Source: JACIWB01 sp038818725
Lineage (GTDB): Archaea > Thermoplasmatota > E2 > UBA202 > JdFR-43
Length of the DNA: 40,602 nucleotides
Assembly (NCBI GenBank): GCA_038818725.1
Contig: JAWAYL010000006.1
Span: 1 to 40,602, forward strand
Direction of reading: 5' to 3'
Shown here: one piece after another, positions 7,856-15,095 of the stretch
Layout of the letters: every line of letters starts with the position of its first letter
How positions within the stretch are numbered: the first letter of the stretch is position 1
The notes under the pieces: model-generated
What the model saw: the letters and a program-made list of their open reading frames with translations, nothing else
The model's database searches: none
What the model was told of the DNA's origin: nothing
Position numbers and translations under genes: made by a program

Positions 7856-9094
7856 ATGCCAACAATAATTGAGAAAATTTTTCAGAATCATACGAAAGAT
7901 AAAATAGAAGTTGGTGAAACAGTATGGCTTGATATTGACCTAAGAACCGCACGCGACTTTGCTGGAGCAAATGTTGTAAAAAATTTAATTGAAAACTATA
8001 CGGGAGATTATATAAATGATGCCTCAAAAACATTTTTTACTTTCGATTGCAATGCTCCAGCAAATACAATTGAATATGCAACAAATCAACAGATATGCAG
8101 AAAATTTGCGAGAGAAAATGGAATAAAAATTTATGATGTTGATAGTGGCATAGGAAGTCATGTCGTAATTGAGGAAGGGCTTGCATATCCTGGAATAACA
8201 GCGGTTAGCACGGATAGTCACTTTAATCTCTTGGGAGCAATAGGAGCATTTGGACAGGGAATGGGGGATGTAGATATCGCTTTTGCTTTCAAAACAGGAA
8301 AAATATGGTTTGAGGTGCCACCTACAATAAAAGTAAATTTTCTTGGTATGCCATCTGATGCATGGAGTGCGAAAGATTTAGCCCTTCTATGCGTAAAAGA
8401 GTTGAAAAGAGTTGCTCTAGGAAAAGCAATAGAATTTTATGGTGAAATAATTAACTCACTCTCTCTTGATGGAAGAATAACTCTTTCTTCAATGGTTACT
8501 GAGATGGGAGGTATAGCTGGATTTATTACTCCCGATGAAAAGATAATAAGATTTTGTGAAAAGATCTCTGGAAAAAAAATAAAACCCATATTTGCTGAAG
8601 ATGCAAATTATGAAATGGAAATAGATATAGATGTAACCAATCTTGAGCCACTGGTTGCTTTGCCACCTTCCCCAAGCAATGTTAAGAGGGTTAGGGATGT
8701 TAAAGATATAAAAGTTGATAGTGTTTTTGTTGGTTCATGCACAAACGGAAGAATGGATGATATGCTTTCTGCGTGGAAAATAATAAAGGGAAAAAAGATA
8801 AATGATGATGTAAAAATGATGGTTGTGCCAGCAACTAGGAAAATATGGAAGGAAATGCTTGATAGAAACATGATAAAAGATTTCTTTGAAGCAGGAGCGA
8901 TAGTAAGTCATGCATGCTGTGCAGGCTGTGCCTCAGGTCAGATAGGAATGACTGGCATTGATGAAAACCAAGTATCGACATCGAATAGGAATTTTAAAGG
9001 CAAGCAAGGCGCTGGCAATACATATCTTGCATCGCCCGAAACTGCGGCTGCGAGCGCTTTGACAGGATATATTACAAGAGGTGATGAAATATGA
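7856..9094 (+). CDS. Aconitase-superfamily dehydratase, large subunit (LeuC/HACN-like)
   Basis: Large [4Fe-4S] subunit of a two-part hydro-lyase. The cluster Cys residues are in VGSCTNGRMDD and in ACCAGCASGQIGM (CxxC). About 412 aa fits archaeal LeuC/homoaconitase large subunits. Several otherwise strong motifs differ: the usual FDH-x-x-PANT is TFDCNAPANT, the GICHQ-type segment is SGIGSHVVIEEG, and the DSHTCTYG-type segment is DSHFNLLG. These sit around the active site, so the substrate may not be isopropylmalate. The stop overlaps the small-subunit ATG (ATGA), giving coupled synthesis of the two subunits. No leuA, leuB or homocitrate gene is nearby to fix the pathway. Confidence 0.85.
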   Translation: MPTIIEKIFQNHTKDKIEVGETVWLDIDLRTARDFAGANVVKNLIENYTGDYINDASKTFFTFDCNAPANTIEYATNQQICRKFARENGIKIYDVDSGIGSHVVIEEGLAYPGITAVSTDSHFNLLGAIGAFGQGMGDVDIAFAFKTGKIWFEVPPTIKVNFLGMPSDAWSAKDLALLCVKELKRVALGKAIEFYGEIINSLSLDGRITLSSMVTEMGGIAGFITPDEKIIRFCEKISGKKIKPIFAEDANYEMEIDIDVTNLEPLVALPPSPSNVKRVRDVKDIKVDSVFVGSCTNGRMDDMLSAWKIIKGKKINDDVKMMVVPATRKIWKEMLDRNMIKDFFEAGAIVSHACCAGCASGQIGMTGIDENQVSTSNRNFKGKQGAGNTYLASPETAAASALTGYITRGDEI

Positions 9095-9600
9095 AAATAT
9101 CTGGAAGAGTTTGGAAGATAGAAAGAGAAGGAAAATTGATTGATGATATAGATACAGATATGATTTATCATAACAAGTATTTATACATAACAGATAAAAG
9201 AGAGATGGGTAAGTATGCCTTCAGCAATTTGGAAGGATGGGAAGATTTTCCAAAAAAAGCCAGGAAGGGAGATATAATTTTTGCTGGAGAAAATTTTGGA
9301 TGCGGCTCATCTCGCCAGCATGCGGTTGATTGCTTTATTCAGATTGGCATAAATGCAATTGTTGCAAAATCTTTTGGAGCAATATATAAGAGAAATGCAA
9401 TAAATAGCGGGCTTGCAATACTTGAATGCAAAGATATAGATAAGATTGATATAAAGAGTGGGGAGGAGATAGAAATAGATCTCTTGAATGGAGAAATAAT
9501 AAAAAATGGAAAAATTTTAATGAAAACAAAACCAATGAGCACCATTCAATATGCTATTTATAAGGCAGGAAATCTTTTTGAATACGCAAAATCAATTTAG
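9091..9600 (+). CDS. Aconitase-superfamily dehydratase, small subunit (LeuD-like)
   Basis: 169 aa swivelling-domain subunit that joins the large subunit to complete the active site. GENFGCGSSRQHAVDC is the conserved LeuD/aconitase-domain-4 signature, followed by AIVAKSFGAIYKRNAINSGL. The substrate-loop segment near the N-terminus reads KYLYITDKREMGKYAF. Homoaconitase small subunits have an Arg in the YLRT version of this loop; here that position is Tyr, which argues against homoaconitate and is closer to the hydrophobic isopropylmalate type. Starts at an ATGA overlap with the large subunit. Its stop overlaps by 4 bases the stop region of a convergent small gene. Substrate remains open: isopropylmalate, a methylated malate or another 2-hydroxyacid. 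Confidence 0.87.
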   Translation: MKISGRVWKIEREGKLIDDIDTDMIYHNKYLYITDKREMGKYAFSNLEGWEDFPKKARKGDIIFAGENFGCGSSRQHAVDCFIQIGINAIVAKSFGAIYKRNAINSGLAILECKDIDKIDIKSGEEIEIDLLNGEIIKNGKILMKTKPMSTIQYAIYKAGNLFEYAKSI

Positions 9601-9710
9601 TGAGCACATTCTACTACTTCATGAATTATTTCCTGCAAACCATTTCTTAGTCTATTAGCTAATTCCATGAGAAGCATTTCTTCAAGGATTTCTTTATTTA
9701 CTATTTCCAT
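9597..9710 (-). CDS. 37-aa small protein with a strong ribosome-binding site
   Basis: The minus-strand frame starts MEIVNKEILEEMLLMELANR and ends HEVVECAH, giving an acidic, amphipathic helix with a Cys-Ala-His tail. GGGAGGGG ends about 6 nt before the ATG, one of the best Shine-Dalgarno matches in the window, where most genes appear leaderless. The frame ends within the last bases of the leuD-like gene, convergent with it. The RBS and helical composition support a real gene, but no family is recognised. A role as a small regulatory or antitoxin-like protein would be guesswork; no toxin-like partner sits beside it. Confidence 0.6.
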   Translation of the reverse strand: MEIVNKEILEEMLLMELANRLRNGLQEIIHEVVECAH

Positions 9711-9998
9711 TTTAATCCCCTCCCACGGGTAAAATGTAAAACAAAAAGGTATATAATATATTTTCTAAAAATTTTGGTTGATAGCGTGCTTCCCCAGCAT
9801 ATCAAGATGAGAGAAAAGAGTATTAAAGCATGAGAAGAAAGCATATTTTTGCGTTTTTATTTCTATAATCCCTACTACATATGGAATTGATGATAAAATT
9901 TAAAAAAATTTAGTGTGCTTTACAAATTAAAGCACAGAACTATTTTTTGACAACCCCCCTCTGGAAAAAACATTTATATATTATATTAAAATATTTAT
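9711..9998. promoter_or_regulatory. 288-bp intergenic region with a palindrome and the kinase promoter
   Basis: Non-coding between divergent genes. At 9914-9936 lies a perfect 8-bp inverted repeat, TGTGCTTT and AAAGCACA, separated by 7 nt. It ends about 37 bp upstream of box A TTTATAT (9973-9979), which is 26 nt before the GTG start of the kinase. The palindrome could be an operator; it lacks a following T-tract, so a terminator is less likely. A 12-codon frame at 9830-9868 (MRRKHIFAFLFL) looks like the stub of a signal peptide but stops at once. No RNA gene seen. Confidence 0.5.
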
Positions 9999-11786
9999 GT
10001 GGAGGAAATAATAAGGTTGCTCGATGAATATATCGCTTTCATCCTTGATGAAATGGGTAATTTTGAGTTTGTAAACAACCTAACCAAGGATTTTATTGGA
10101 AAAAGTTTTGTAAGCATATTTGAGGGCGATGAGAGGCGCAAGGCGGCAAAAATTTTTTATGAAGCAAAAAAGAGTGGAAAAAGTGAGGGAAGGCTTGTTT
10201 TAAAAATAGGCGATGAAATAAAGACAATTTATTTAAAAATTATAAAGCACGAAAATAAATTTTACTCAATAGCCAAGGAATTAAAAAAAGAAAAATCATC
10301 TTTTGTAACAGATTTTTTAGGAAATGTTATTCAAACAAGTGAGGAATGGAGAGAGTTAAGAGAAAAAAATATATATGATATTGTTGAGGAAAAAGACAAG
10401 CTAACAGAAATTTTGTCAATTGCTATAGAAAAAGGAGAATATGAAGGCAAAATATCAATAAATGAGAAAATTGCAAAAGTTATAATAAGGGCAACTGATG
10501 TTTTTGAATTTTTTATCGAAGAAGACGTATACAAAATTTTTGAAAATATTCTGAGAAGTAAAAATGTTAATGAAATATTTGATGAGGCTTGTAAATTTCT
10601 CGAAAAATTAAATCTTCCTTTTTATATAAAATTGATAGATAGAGAAAAAGGAAAAATTGGAGAAGAGTTTCAAAAATTTTCAATATATAAGGGAAATGAA
10701 ATTGCGGGTTTTATTTCAATTCCTTCTTACGATAAAGAAAAAATTGAAAAAGTAGAATTTTTAAGAATAGTTATTTCAAATGCTCTTGAAAATATTGATA
10801 ATGTTCGCCATATACTCGATGAGTTTGCGATATATAAAATTGATAAAGACGGAAACATAATATATGTAAATAATTGCTTTGAAAAACTATCTGGCTATAA
10901 TTTTGAAGAATTAAAAGGAAAAAACATATCCGATTTTTCTGAAAATAGGGAAAAATTTTTTGAAGAATTAAGTAAGGGGAAAATTGATAAATTTTTAACG
11001 AGATGGAAAGGAAAAAACAAGGAATTTATTGCAATGGAAAAAGCATGGACTTTAGATGGAGAGATAATATCAATTGTAAATGATGTAACTTCAGAAAAAG
11101 AAAGAGAGAAAGAAGCGGAATTTTATAACTCGCTTTTAAGGCATGATATTTATAATAAAAATGAAATTGCTATTGGCTATCTTGGCCTGCTTGAAAAAGC
11201 AAATATAACAAAAAAACAGGAATTACTTATCAAAAAAATAAAGGAGGCGCTCCATGATATAAACAGGCTTGTCAGCAATGTAAAAAAGGCTGAGGAAATA
11301 AGAAAAATAAAAAAAGAAATACACCCAGTAAAAGTAAAGGAAATAATAGAGGAGGAATGCTCTCACTATGAAGAAAAATTGAAAGAAAAGGGAATAAAAA
11401 TATCATGTAGAATAAATGATGTTTTAATACTTGCAAATGATTTTTTAAGAGATATTTTCTCAAATTTAATAGATAACTCAATCCAGCACGCAAACTGCAA
11501 AAATATAGAAATATATGGTGAAAGGGAGGGAAACTTTTACAAAATTTATTTCACAGATGATGGAAAGGGCATCTCACAGGAAGATTTAGGCAAAATCTTC
11601 GAAGAAGGCTGGAAGAAGGGCGGGGGCGGGAGTGGCATGGGGCTTTATATTGTAAAAAAAATAATGGAGCAATATGATGGGAAGATAGAATTAGAAAGCG
11701 ATGTTGGCAAGGGAGTTAAATTTACCCTTTATTTCCATCTTCCAAAAACAAAGGAAAAAGCAGAAATGCTAAGGATTAGGTTTTAG
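9999..11786 (+). CDS. PAS-containing sensor histidine kinase
   Basis: 595 aa, apparently soluble (no membrane segment). Order: an N-terminal PAS-like region with FILDEMGNFEFVNNLTKDF (to ~95), a second degenerate PAS-like stretch, a GAF-like segment (~185-265), a clear PAS (FAIYKIDKDGNIIYVNNCFE to IVNDVTSEKE), a DHp with SLLRHDIYNK (phospho-acceptor His382), and a HATPase domain with N box NLIDNSIQHA, G1 DDGKGIS and G2 GSGMGLYIVKKI. The RHD-type H box is typical of archaeal kinases. The start is GTG at 9999, 26 nt after TTTATAT, leaderless; the GGAGG just after the GTG is coding. No response regulator or transducer gene is adjacent, so its partner is elsewhere, or is the DHp-only protein at 3891-4700. 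Confidence 0.9.
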   Translation: MEEIIRLLDEYIAFILDEMGNFEFVNNLTKDFIGKSFVSIFEGDERRKAAKIFYEAKKSGKSEGRLVLKIGDEIKTIYLKIIKHENKFYSIAKELKKEKSSFVTDFLGNVIQTSEEWRELREKNIYDIVEEKDKLTEILSIAIEKGEYEGKISINEKIAKVIIRATDVFEFFIEEDVYKIFENILRSKNVNEIFDEACKFLEKLNLPFYIKLIDREKGKIGEEFQKFSIYKGNEIAGFISIPSYDKEKIEKVEFLRIVISNALENIDNVRHILDEFAIYKIDKDGNIIYVNNCFEKLSGYNFEELKGKNISDFSENREKFFEELSKGKIDKFLTRWKGKNKEFIAMEKAWTLDGEIISIVNDVTSEKEREKEAEFYNSLLRHDIYNKNEIAIGYLGLLEKANITKKQELLIKKIKEALHDINRLVSNVKKAEEIRKIKKEIHPVKVKEIIEEECSHYEEKLKEKGIKISCRINDVLILANDFLRDIFSNLIDNSIQHANCKNIEIYGEREGNFYKIYFTDDGKGISQEDLGKIFEEGWKKGGGGSGMGLYIVKKIMEQYDGKIELESDVGKGVKFTLYFHLPKTKEKAEMLRIRF

Positions 11787-12095
11787 GTTTCTAAAAATTT
11801 CTTCGCTATCTTCTACAATAAATTTTGGATATGTTTTTGGGCTTATTCTGCATTTAAATTCTGTTGTATAGGTAGTGTGATCTCTGCTCAAAATTCCTGA
11901 TATCTTGAATTCCGCCTCTTTTCCTTGATAATTTATTTCCCCATCAGTTACCTCTAAAATAACTCCTTCACCTTCTATTTTTCCTGATGGCATCATTACA
12001 AGTTCCAGGTTAAAAATGCATTCCCCTATTCTTTTTTCATTTTCAAATACGTCCCCTATTCCTATGTATAATCCAAGCATGTCTTTTTTTTCCAT
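11769..12095 (-). CDS. Uncharacterised 108-aa protein, predicted beta-rich
   Basis: Starts MEKKDMLGLYIGIGDVFENE and alternates hydrophobic and polar residues in short strands (CIFNLELVMMPSGKIEGEGV, EFKISGILSRDHTTYTTEFK), suggesting a cytoplasmic beta-fold. No signal peptide or motif recognised. A TTTATAT box read leftward from 12121 lies 26 nt before the ATG, so it has its own leaderless promoter despite sitting only 17 nt downstream of the small membrane gene. Its 3' end overlaps that of the histidine kinase by 18 bp in convergent orientation. Function unknown. Confidence 0.7.
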   Translation of the reverse strand: MEKKDMLGLYIGIGDVFENEKRIGECIFNLELVMMPSGKIEGEGVILEVTDGEINYQGKEAEFKISGILSRDHTTYTTEFKCRISPKTYPKFIVEDSEEIFRNLKPNP

Positions 12096-12112
12096 ATATG
12101 CGAATTTATTTC

Positions 12113-12301
12113 CTATATAAAAATTCTATTCTTGCTATACCAATATAATGGGTATGGAATTGCTATAATCCAGAATAGAATTGCTCCTAAGATGCTGAGA
12201 ATTTTTTCAAAATTTGTAAAAATGTAGGCAAAATAAATTAAGGACAAAATAGGGAAAATTAAAAGAATATAGGAAAAAAATATTATATCTATTTTATTCA
12301 T
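12113..12301 (-). CDS. Small two-span membrane protein
   Basis: 62 aa with two hydrophobic helices (IIFFSYILLIFPILSLIYFA and ILSILGAILFWIIAIPYPLY) and a short basic tail (SKNRIFI). The ATG at 12301 overlaps the stop of the ferritin-like gene by ATGA, so translation is coupled to it. No family recognised. The tight coupling suggests it works with the ferritin-like protein, but nothing in the sequence shows how. Confidence 0.65.
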   Translation of the reverse strand: MNKIDIIFFSYILLIFPILSLIYFAYIFTNFEKILSILGAILFWIIAIPYPLYWYSKNRIFI

Positions 12302-12774
12302 GGTCCTATGTGCATCATTTCATGAACTTCGTCATACAATTCAAAATTATAAGCTATTTCGAGTTCGCTTTTTAAAAGATAATAGTGACTTTCTTCCATG
12401 CTGGAAAGATATCTTGCAATTGCTTTCTCTTCTTCCTTGCTAAGATTTTTCTCCATTTTTTTATAGTAATCAGAGGAAATTTTTTCTGCTTCCATTGCTT
12501 TTTTTATCATATCAGATAACTGCATATTTTCTTTTATTTTAAATTCTGGAAATGGTATCTCGCTTTCTTTTGGCAAATCTATACTTTCTCCTGGAAATTT
12601 TTCTCTGAAGAGTTTTTCAAGCAGGTTTCTATGCCCTACTTCTTCTTTTTCCAAAAAATTCAGTTTATCTTTTAGTAAAAATATATTTGTTAAACCTGCC
12701 ATTTTTCTGTAATTTTCTGCGGCATCTATTTCTGATTTTATTGCAATCTCAAGAATTCTTTTTAAACCCGACAT
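12298..12774 (-). CDS. Ferritin-like/rubrerythrin-type di-iron protein
   Basis: 158 aa predicted four-helix bundle. Candidate di-iron ligands recur in the ferritin-like pattern: EIDAAENYRKMA in helix 1, LEKEEVGHRNLLEKLF (E-x-x-H) in helix 2, AMEAEKISSDYYKKM in helix 3 and SSMEESHYYLLKSELE (E-x-x-H) in helix 4. The C-terminus EMMHIGP recalls archaeal rubrerythrin-domain proteins, but no CxxC rubredoxin domain is present. Likely roles are peroxide reduction or iron handling in the cytoplasm. First gene of a short operon, coupled by ATGA to the small membrane protein. Assignment to the fold is good; the exact reaction is not determined. Confidence 0.82.
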   Translation of the reverse strand: MSGLKRILEIAIKSEIDAAENYRKMAGLTNIFLLKDKLNFLEKEEVGHRNLLEKLFREKFPGESIDLPKESEIPFPEFKIKENMQLSDMIKKAMEAEKISSDYYKKMEKNLSKEEEKAIARYLSSMEESHYYLLKSELEIAYNFELYDEVHEMMHIGP

Positions 12775-13034
12775 GATAAAAATGCTGAATTTATTATAAA
12801 AATATTTCGCATCTGACTTGTTAAAAGAAAAATCTATTGTTGTTAGAGAAAGAACGCCTATTGAAGATGTTATAGTGGCCAGATGTGGTTATAGATGGAA
12901 TGATGCTAAAAATAGGAGAAACAAAATTCTGGATTAGGAAAATAATTCTATTTAGGATAAGTAGAAGTAACTGATGTTGCAAGAGCAGCTCAATCAATTC
13001 ACAAAATTTTAATATTTCTTCTTATTAACAAGCT
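12775..13034. other. Intergenic region with possible gene remnants
   Basis: Two short protein-like stretches lie on the plus strand in different frames: 12818-12937 (TTG start; ERTPIEDVIVARCGYRWNDA) and 12961 onward (VEVTDVARAAQSIHK). They may be pieces of one frameshifted gene, but I recognise no family. A box A (TTTTAATATT) at about 13007-13016 lies near the expected distance before the ATG at 13035. Confidence 0.3.
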
Positions 13035-13277
13035 ATGGAAAGAAAATGGCAGAGATGGTTTTTTTATGTAGATATAATTGTGATTGCAATTTTCGTAATT
13101 GCAACAATCTATGTTGTTAAGGATGCCTACTATGCTGGCTATTATTGGGGCAACATAGAAAAATATGAAGAATTTTTCTGGAGATTTGCAAGAGATGTTG
13201 CTTTTCAAACCGCATCAATGCTCTGGCTATTTTATCGCCTTTTCAGATGCCAGTTTTTGCTTTTAAGAAAGCCATAA
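13035..13277 (+). CDS. Small membrane protein, 80 aa
   Basis: One clear membrane helix (FYVDIIVIAIFVIATIYVV) after a basic N-terminus (MERKWQRW), then an aromatic-rich segment (YYAGYYWGNIEKYEEFFWRF) and a second weaker hydrophobic stretch (ASMLWLFYRLF) ending in a basic tail. Probably leaderless from the box A 25 nt upstream. It precedes the SRP RNA on the same strand by 44 nt. No family recognised; function unknown. Confidence 0.65.
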   Translation: MERKWQRWFFYVDIIVIAIFVIATIYVVKDAYYAGYYWGNIEKYEEFFWRFARDVAFQTASMLWLFYRLFRCQFLLLRKP

Positions 13278-13321
13278 ATTTATTAATGCCCTCTATTTTA
13301 TTTTTGGCTAAAAGCATGGAA

Positions 13322-13633
13322 TAGGCCGGGGGGCTAGGCGTCCCCTGTAACCAGAAACCGCCTTCTGCTGGGGCTGAAGCCAGCGGGGCGGCGTAAAATG
13401 CAGATATAGATCCATTGCTGAACAATGATATCTCGTCCTCCGGGGTCAAAGGTGATGGGCTTGCAAATTGGAAGATTTGTAAAGCCCATCTTTGCTTGGA
13501 AGAATGGGTCAGGTCCGGAAGGGAGCAGCCCGGTCCAAGACTGTTGATGCTCGGAGGGGTGCGGGATTGAGGTAGGCATGGGTAAATCTTTGTCTGCATT
13601 TTGCGTCCACCTGCGGCGCTTCCGTGCTGGCTA
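13322..13633 (+). ncRNA. Archaeal signal recognition particle RNA (7S)
   Basis: The SRP54-binding helix 8 signature GGTCAGGTCCGGAAGGGAGC is at 13507-13526, followed by AGCC. The 5' part has GGGGGGCTAGGCGTCCCC and TGTAACC, the helix 2-4 region of archaeal SRP RNA. The ends pair: TAGGCCGG near 13322 with GCTGGCTA near 13626-13633, forming helix 1 with a bulge. About 312 nt is the usual archaeal size, and GC content is far above that of neighbouring genes. A box A-like TATTTTAT lies about 26 nt before the 5' end. It scaffolds SRP19 and SRP54 for co-translational targeting. The 3' end abuts the DP1 start codon at 13635. Confidence 0.95.
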
Positions 13634-13634
13634 A

Positions 13635-15041
13635 ATGGAGAAGGAAAAAATAATTGATTTCTTTCAGAAAAACGGTTTCCTTTTGCAACAGGAGGCAGTT
13701 GAATTTATTTTGAAAAAAGGAATTGAGCCAGCTGATTGTTTGGAAAAAGTTTTGAATATGAAAGAGATGCCATTGATAATTTCAATTGATTTATTAGAAG
13801 GGCTTTTTGTTGAAAAGAGGAAAAAAGAGGAAGTGAAAGAAAATGAAGAATTCAGGATAATAAAAGAAATAGGTGAAAAAAGCAGTTGCTCTGGAAAAGT
13901 AAATGATTTTCTTTATCTTTTTAGAAATAGATTTGAAAAAATAAAGGAATTGATTAAAAAAAGACAGGAAATGAAAGGCTTTTTAAATATAAAAAGGGCT
14001 AAAAAAGTGGAAGGAGATGTTTCAATAATAGGAATTGTTCGAGATATAAGAAGTGCAAAAAATGGATTTATTTTAGAAGTTGAGGATGAAGAAGAATCAA
14101 TTTCTGTTTATGTTGCTAAAGATATTTCTTCATCTATAATAAATGATGAAGTGATAGGAATTGTTGGGAAAAGAAATAAAGATTTATTTATTGCAAAAAA
14201 TATTATTAGACCAGAAATTCCAATAGAAAAAAGAAATAATTTTTCAAAAGAAGAAAAGTATGTTCTCTTCATCTCAGATTTGCATATTGGAAGTAAAAGC
14301 TTTTTGGAAGAAGAATGGAAGAAATTTGTGAGATGGTTAAATGGTGAGAGTGGCACTGAGAGGCAAAGAGACGTTGCAAAAAAAATTAAATATGCAATTG
14401 TATCTGGCGATTTGGTTGAAGGTGTTGGTGTTTATCCAAAGCAAGAGAAAGATTTAGAGATAGAAGACGTATATGAACAATATAAATGCCTTTCAGAAAA
14501 ACTCTCTGATTTTCCATCTGGAATTAAAATAATTTTGCAGCCCGGCAACCACGATGCGGTGCGCCCGCCCCTCCCTCAGCCCCCTCTTGAGAAAAATATA
14601 AGAGATTTCTTTAAAGGGGATAATTTTATTTTTGTGAGTAATCCTTGCTATTTAAAAATTGATAGTGCAACAATTCTATCCTATCATGGACAATCAATTC
14701 AGGATTTTGCTTCCGCTCTTCCGGGATTGAGTCAGAATAATCCAACAGAAATAATGAAGGAAATGCTTAAAAGGAGGCATCTTTCTCCAATCTATGGGGG
14801 TGTAACCCCTCTTGCACCAGAAAAGGAAGATTATTTAGTTATAGATATTGTCCCAGATATATTTGTAACAGGGCATGTTCATGTGTCTTGTATAGAGAGC
14901 TATAGAGGTGTTATTTTATTGAATGCATCCGCATGGCAAAAGCAAACAGAGTATCAAAAAACAATGAATTTGATGCCACAACCAGCAAAGCCAATAGTAA
15001 TAAATCTAGCAAATTTTAAAGGAAGTGTTATTAGTTTCTAG
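13635..15041 (+). CDS. dp1: DNA polymerase D small subunit DP1 (3'-5' exonuclease)
   Basis: Small subunit of the euryarchaeal replicative polymerase PolD. The C-terminal calcineurin-like phosphoesterase domain holds all expected metal motifs: FISDLHIGSK, VSGDLVEGVG, LQPGNHDAVRPP, YHGQSIQDF and VTGHVHVSC. An OB-fold with GIVRDIRSAKNGFILEVEDE precedes it (about 120-190), and a short helical N-terminus comes first. These provide proofreading and contact with the DP2 polymerase subunit, which is not in this window. 468 aa is normal. The ATG at 13635 begins one base after the predicted SRP RNA end, so no separate promoter seems to fit outside the SRP RNA sequence. Confidence 0.95.
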   Translation: MEKEKIIDFFQKNGFLLQQEAVEFILKKGIEPADCLEKVLNMKEMPLIISIDLLEGLFVEKRKKEEVKENEEFRIIKEIGEKSSCSGKVNDFLYLFRNRFEKIKELIKKRQEMKGFLNIKRAKKVEGDVSIIGIVRDIRSAKNGFILEVEDEEESISVYVAKDISSSIINDEVIGIVGKRNKDLFIAKNIIRPEIPIEKRNNFSKEEKYVLFISDLHIGSKSFLEEEWKKFVRWLNGESGTERQRDVAKKIKYAIVSGDLVEGVGVYPKQEKDLEIEDVYEQYKCLSEKLSDFPSGIKIILQPGNHDAVRPPLPQPPLEKNIRDFFKGDNFIFVSNPCYLKIDSATILSYHGQSIQDFASALPGLSQNNPTEIMKEMLKRRHLSPIYGGVTPLAPEKEDYLVIDIVPDIFVTGHVHVSCIESYRGVILLNASAWQKQTEYQKTMNLMPQPAKPIVINLANFKGSVISF

Positions 15042-15045
15042 CCAC

Positions 15046-15078
15046 ACCCCTTCATTTCCACTGGAAAGTTTATATTTT
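15046..15078 (+). repeat. 33-bp inverted repeat, left copy, carrying the hflX promoter
   Basis: Identical over 33 bp to the reverse complement of 19468-19500. It contains a 13-bp palindrome, TTTCCACTGGAAA (15055-15067), directly abutting GTTTATAT; box A TTTATAT is at 15069-15075. The first T of box A is 27 nt before GTG 15096. Upstream of the repeat the two copies diverge. It may be an operator-plus-promoter module or the end of a mobile or invertible segment. Confidence 0.85.
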
Positions 15079-15095
15079 TGATTGTTATTAAAAAT

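Noticed and set aside
9830..9868. 12-codon frame MRRKHIFAFLFL
   Set aside because: Too short to be a working signal peptide; no continuation in any frame.
9875..9960. Possible box C/D small RNA (TTGATGA near 9885)
   Set aside because: No D box (CTGA) or internal C'/D' motifs at suitable distance.
13243..13599. Minus-strand frames of 118 and 81 codons over the SRP RNA
   Set aside because: They are open only because the SRP RNA is GC-rich; the RNA signature and end pairing explain the region.
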